NCBI RefSeq assembly: GCF_009725165.1
Contig: NZ_WNZW01000013.1
Span: 1-64,000 of the forward strand
Direction: 5' to 3'
DNA: 64,000 bases
Source: Paenibacillus woosongensis
GTDB taxonomy: Bacteria > Bacillota > Bacilli > Paenibacillales > Paenibacillaceae
The first letter of the stretch is position 1, and each line of letters begins with the position of its first letter. The notes below the pieces were generated by a model. That model searched no databases, had not been told where the DNA came from, and saw nothing but the letters and a program-made list of their open reading frames with translations. Of this stretch, positions 62,177 to 64,000 are shown one piece after another. The position numbers were made by a program, and so were the translations under genes.

Positions 62177-63028
62177 TCATGCTCCTTTCACTTTGCTGTC
62201 CAGCGCGGTATCGCTGGCCCGCTCCTTCGATGAAAGCGCTAGGCGAACGAGCTCTTTACAGCTAAATAAAAATTGCTCTCGCTCATACCCGCGCCCCTTC
62301 AACAATCTGTACCGCCGGAAAAAGGCGATGATATCCTGGCCGTTCCACGCATCGCTAAACTCGGTATGATACGGAATACCGATCATCGGCACCTCGCAGT
62401 TATAACGGCGCTTAATATTTTGCAGGCTCCATTTCGAAGCGGCGTCATACTGGTGGATGACAATAGCTTGGGGCTTCTCGCTGTCCGTCCGCTCCATGCT
62501 GCCGTTCATTTCAAAAAAAGTATCCAGTTCGACCCGATTTTGGCGAAGTACCGCAACAAGCGTATCTTCACTGCGAGACAGCCAATTGTTCTGTACAAGA
62601 GCATGGACGCCGGATAACTGCATAACAATGATGTCATAGTATCGTTCGGCGATACTGAGGATCGCTCCCAGTTCAGCAGTAAGAAGCATCTCACTCGCAC
62701 CGGCGTCTACCGGATTAAGGCCATTAACCATGTCGAGCCGTCCCGGCAAAAGCGGATAAGTGTAATCCTTCATGTCCGCCTGAAGCAATCGCCCGCTTTC
62801 GGCAAGGCGGATCAGCGCCTCCATGCCATGATCCTGAACGGGCATGCCCAGCTCGCCATCCATCTCCTTATCTCGCAATGCAAATCCTTCCTCTATGCCT
62901 GTACCGTCAACTCCGCAATTCATGAGCAGCAGATGATATTTCTCGTGCAGGCCCCCTTGCACTCCAAAGGCCGCAGCGACCTCTGCCGAGCCGCCATATC
63001 CCATGTCCCAAAAAACGACTTTACTCAT
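62177..63028 (-). CDS. ParA/MinD-like fold protein without P-loop (TadZ-like)
   Basis: About 283 residues, start at ATG 63028 behind AAAGGAGG. It begins VVFWDMGYGGSAEVAAAFG, where the usual Walker A KGGVGKT is absent; a Walker-B-like YDIIVMQLSGVHAL (about 135-148) is retained. This combination resembles TadZ/CpaE proteins that localise Tad machinery and are often ATPase-dead. The start overlaps the preceding stop codon (ATGA). Strict family assignment is not possible by eye. Confidence 0.55.
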   Translation of the reverse strand: MSKVVFWDMGYGGSAEVAAAFGVQGGLHEKYHLLLMNCGVDGTGIEEGFALRDKEMDGELGMPVQDHGMEALIRLAESGRLLQADMKDYTYPLLPGRLDMVNGLNPVDAGASEMLLTAELGAILSIAERYYDIIVMQLSGVHALVQNNWLSRSEDTLVAVLRQNRVELDTFFEMNGSMERTDSEKPQAIVIHQYDAASKWSLQNIKRRYNCEVPMIGIPYHTEFSDAWNGQDIIAFFRRYRLLKGRGYEREQFLFSCKELVRLALSSKERASDTALDSKVKGA

Positions 63029-63717
63029 GCCTGCCTCCTTTCCGCTTTGCGCAGCGCTTTTTGTACCGTTCTGAATTCCCATCCGGCCAATTGGCTTATC
63101 AAATCGGTAATCGCCCTTTTATAAGCACGGGTAATCCGGTTCATGCGCAAGGTTTGGGAATGCTCATTCTCCGTTTGCACGGCAACATTGATTTCATCAA
63201 AGGGGATTCGAATATTCGCTTCCATCCAGTCGATAGGCAGCTGCTCCATCAGGGTCATTACATATCGCTCATCAACATAAGTGTCCATCGCCCGCGTAAA
63301 CACAGGGCGTACTTTCATCCCGCTAAGCTGCGGCCATCTCTCGAATAATCGGCTGAAAAATTCGCAGCTTCCAGCGATTTCATAACGGTCATAGCTTGCA
63401 ACCCAGACCACTTGCCCTGCCTCGCTCCACAGATGCCTGCCCGCCGGAATCGAGTGATTAACATCATACAGGCAGTAATCATAAGTTTCCCAGCTCTGCG
63501 GCTCCTCCATTTCGGATCCGGCCCGCACGAAGTCAAACCCGTTAAACTCGATAATTTCCTTCCCTCCTGAAATTCCGCCGATCACATAACGGTATTTCCC
63601 ACGATCAGTGGCATCGATCAGAAGCACTCGATGTCCTGAAGAGGCCAACACCTTGCATATGTAAAGCAGCAAATCTCGTTTATCCGCAGCGCCCGCAAAT
63701 ATCCAACGTACCACCAC
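63025..63717 (-). CDS. Second ParA/MinD-like protein without canonical P-loop
   Basis: About 231 residues, start at GTG 63717 behind AAGGAG. The N-terminus VVVRWIFAGAADKRDLLLYI occupies the P-loop position (GAADKRD), but the canonical G-K-T/S is lost. VLLIDATDRGKYR (about 31-43) and YDYCLYDVNHS follow as Walker-A'/B-like strands. Together with the next gene it forms a tandem of degenerate ParA-like proteins, which is unusual. A role in polar positioning or regulation of the secretion ATPase is inferred. Confidence 0.5.
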   Translation of the reverse strand: MVVRWIFAGAADKRDLLLYICKVLASSGHRVLLIDATDRGKYRYVIGGISGGKEIIEFNGFDFVRAGSEMEEPQSWETYDYCLYDVNHSIPAGRHLWSEAGQVVWVASYDRYEIAGSCEFFSRLFERWPQLSGMKVRPVFTRAMDTYVDERYVMTLMEQLPIDWMEANIRIPFDEINVAVQTENEHSQTLRMNRITRAYKRAITDLISQLAGWEFRTVQKALRKAERRQA

Positions 63718-63730
63718 AATCAGCTCCTTA

Positions 63731-64000
63731 TCACGTATTAGGCACCATCTCGAAACTGTCGCCGGAAGACGCTGCCTCTGCGTTTCGATCGGCGTGGCGC
63801 CCTGCGAATTCCGCTGCATTCTGGGGCGACAAGACGGACAGCTCAGCCTCCAATATTTTCCTTGTGGAATGAGATAAAGCATGCTCGGCCCGTGAAACAA
63901 TATTAGGGTCTTTCTTAATTAGCTCCAGGACGGCCTTGTTTGCCGGGTAAGTCGGGATGGCCTTTGCCTGCAGCTGCGGCTCCACGTATGCAAGCGCGTA
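63731..64000 (-). CDS. C-terminal part of a Tad-locus protein cut by the window edge (possibly CpaB-like)
   Basis: The minus-strand frame is open at position 64000 and ends at 63731; 89 residues are visible. They contain VEPQLQAKAIPTYPANKAVL and an Ala/Glu-rich tail. In Tad loci the gene before the TadZ-like gene is often cpaB/rcpC, so this may be the end of such an SAF-domain protein, but the visible part has no diagnostic motif. Cannot be decided without the neighbouring sequence. Confidence 0.4.
   Translation of the reverse strand, partial: YALAYVEPQLQAKAIPTYPANKAVLELIKKDPNIVSRAEHALSHSTRKILEAELSVLSPQNAAEFAGRHADRNAEAASSGDSFEMVPNT

Overview
The window looks like chromosomal DNA from an endospore-forming Gram-positive bacterium, most likely Paenibacillus or a close relative. 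The reasons are a germination pair (cwlJ-gerQ), strong GGAGG-type ribosome binding sites, frequent TTG/GTG starts, XerS, lipobox lipoproteins, a c-di-AMP riboswitch ahead of a LysM/3D cell-wall protein, and a Firmicutes-style pdhABCD operon. No rRNA, tRNA, CRISPR array, insertion sequence or prophage was recognised.

Layout, left to right. 0-9 kb: a CNNM/CBS membrane protein, the cwlJ-gerQ operon, an FAD oxidoreductase, a DUF2500-type membrane protein, a tiny cysteine-rich protein behind an Fnr/Rex-type operator, a beta-propeller lipoprotein, a polysaccharide deacetylase and L-lactate dehydrogenase. 9.1-11.3 kb: a gene-poor stretch with a degenerate repeat array and a frameshifted DUF3900-like gene. 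11.3-20.9 kb: xerS, moeA-mobB, pyrK-pyrD-(lpdD-like), a second deacetylase, the riboswitch-controlled LysM/3D protein and a polar amino acid ABC transporter. 21-28 kb: glycogen and alpha-glucan metabolism (GH13 enzyme, glgB-glgA, divergent glgC). 28-32.7 kb: a translationally coupled operon of a permease-less ABC ATPase, a lipoprotein, a two-component system and an acetyltransferase. 32.8-44 kb: housekeeping and small-metabolism genes (MFS exporter with divergent ArsR-like regulator, HAD phosphatase, topB, thyA-folA, NUDIX, LysE, VOC, Gfo/Idh, copper-amine-oxidase-N-like). 44.2-49.6 kb: a small frameshifted membrane protein and pdhABCD behind a clear sigma-A promoter. 49.7-55.8 kb: esterase, thiamine diphosphokinase, NlpC/P60 hydrolase, an orphan response regulator with a degenerate receiver, a ThiF/MoeB protein and an ABC-F ATPase.

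55.8-64 kb, running off the right edge, is the most unusual part. It is a minus-strand operon of at least nine genes whose order resembles a Tad/Flp (type IVc pilus) locus: a possible CpaB-like tail, two ParA/TadZ-like proteins without a P-loop, a secretion ATPase with an added N-terminal membrane segment, one protein with a TadB-plus-TadC layout, and four small single-membrane-span proteins in the positions of pilin and pseudopilins. It is the best candidate for an undescribed system here.

Gene starts were chosen from ribosome binding sites and family N-termini and often lie inside the longest open frame. All function calls come from reading motifs by eye, not from a database search.
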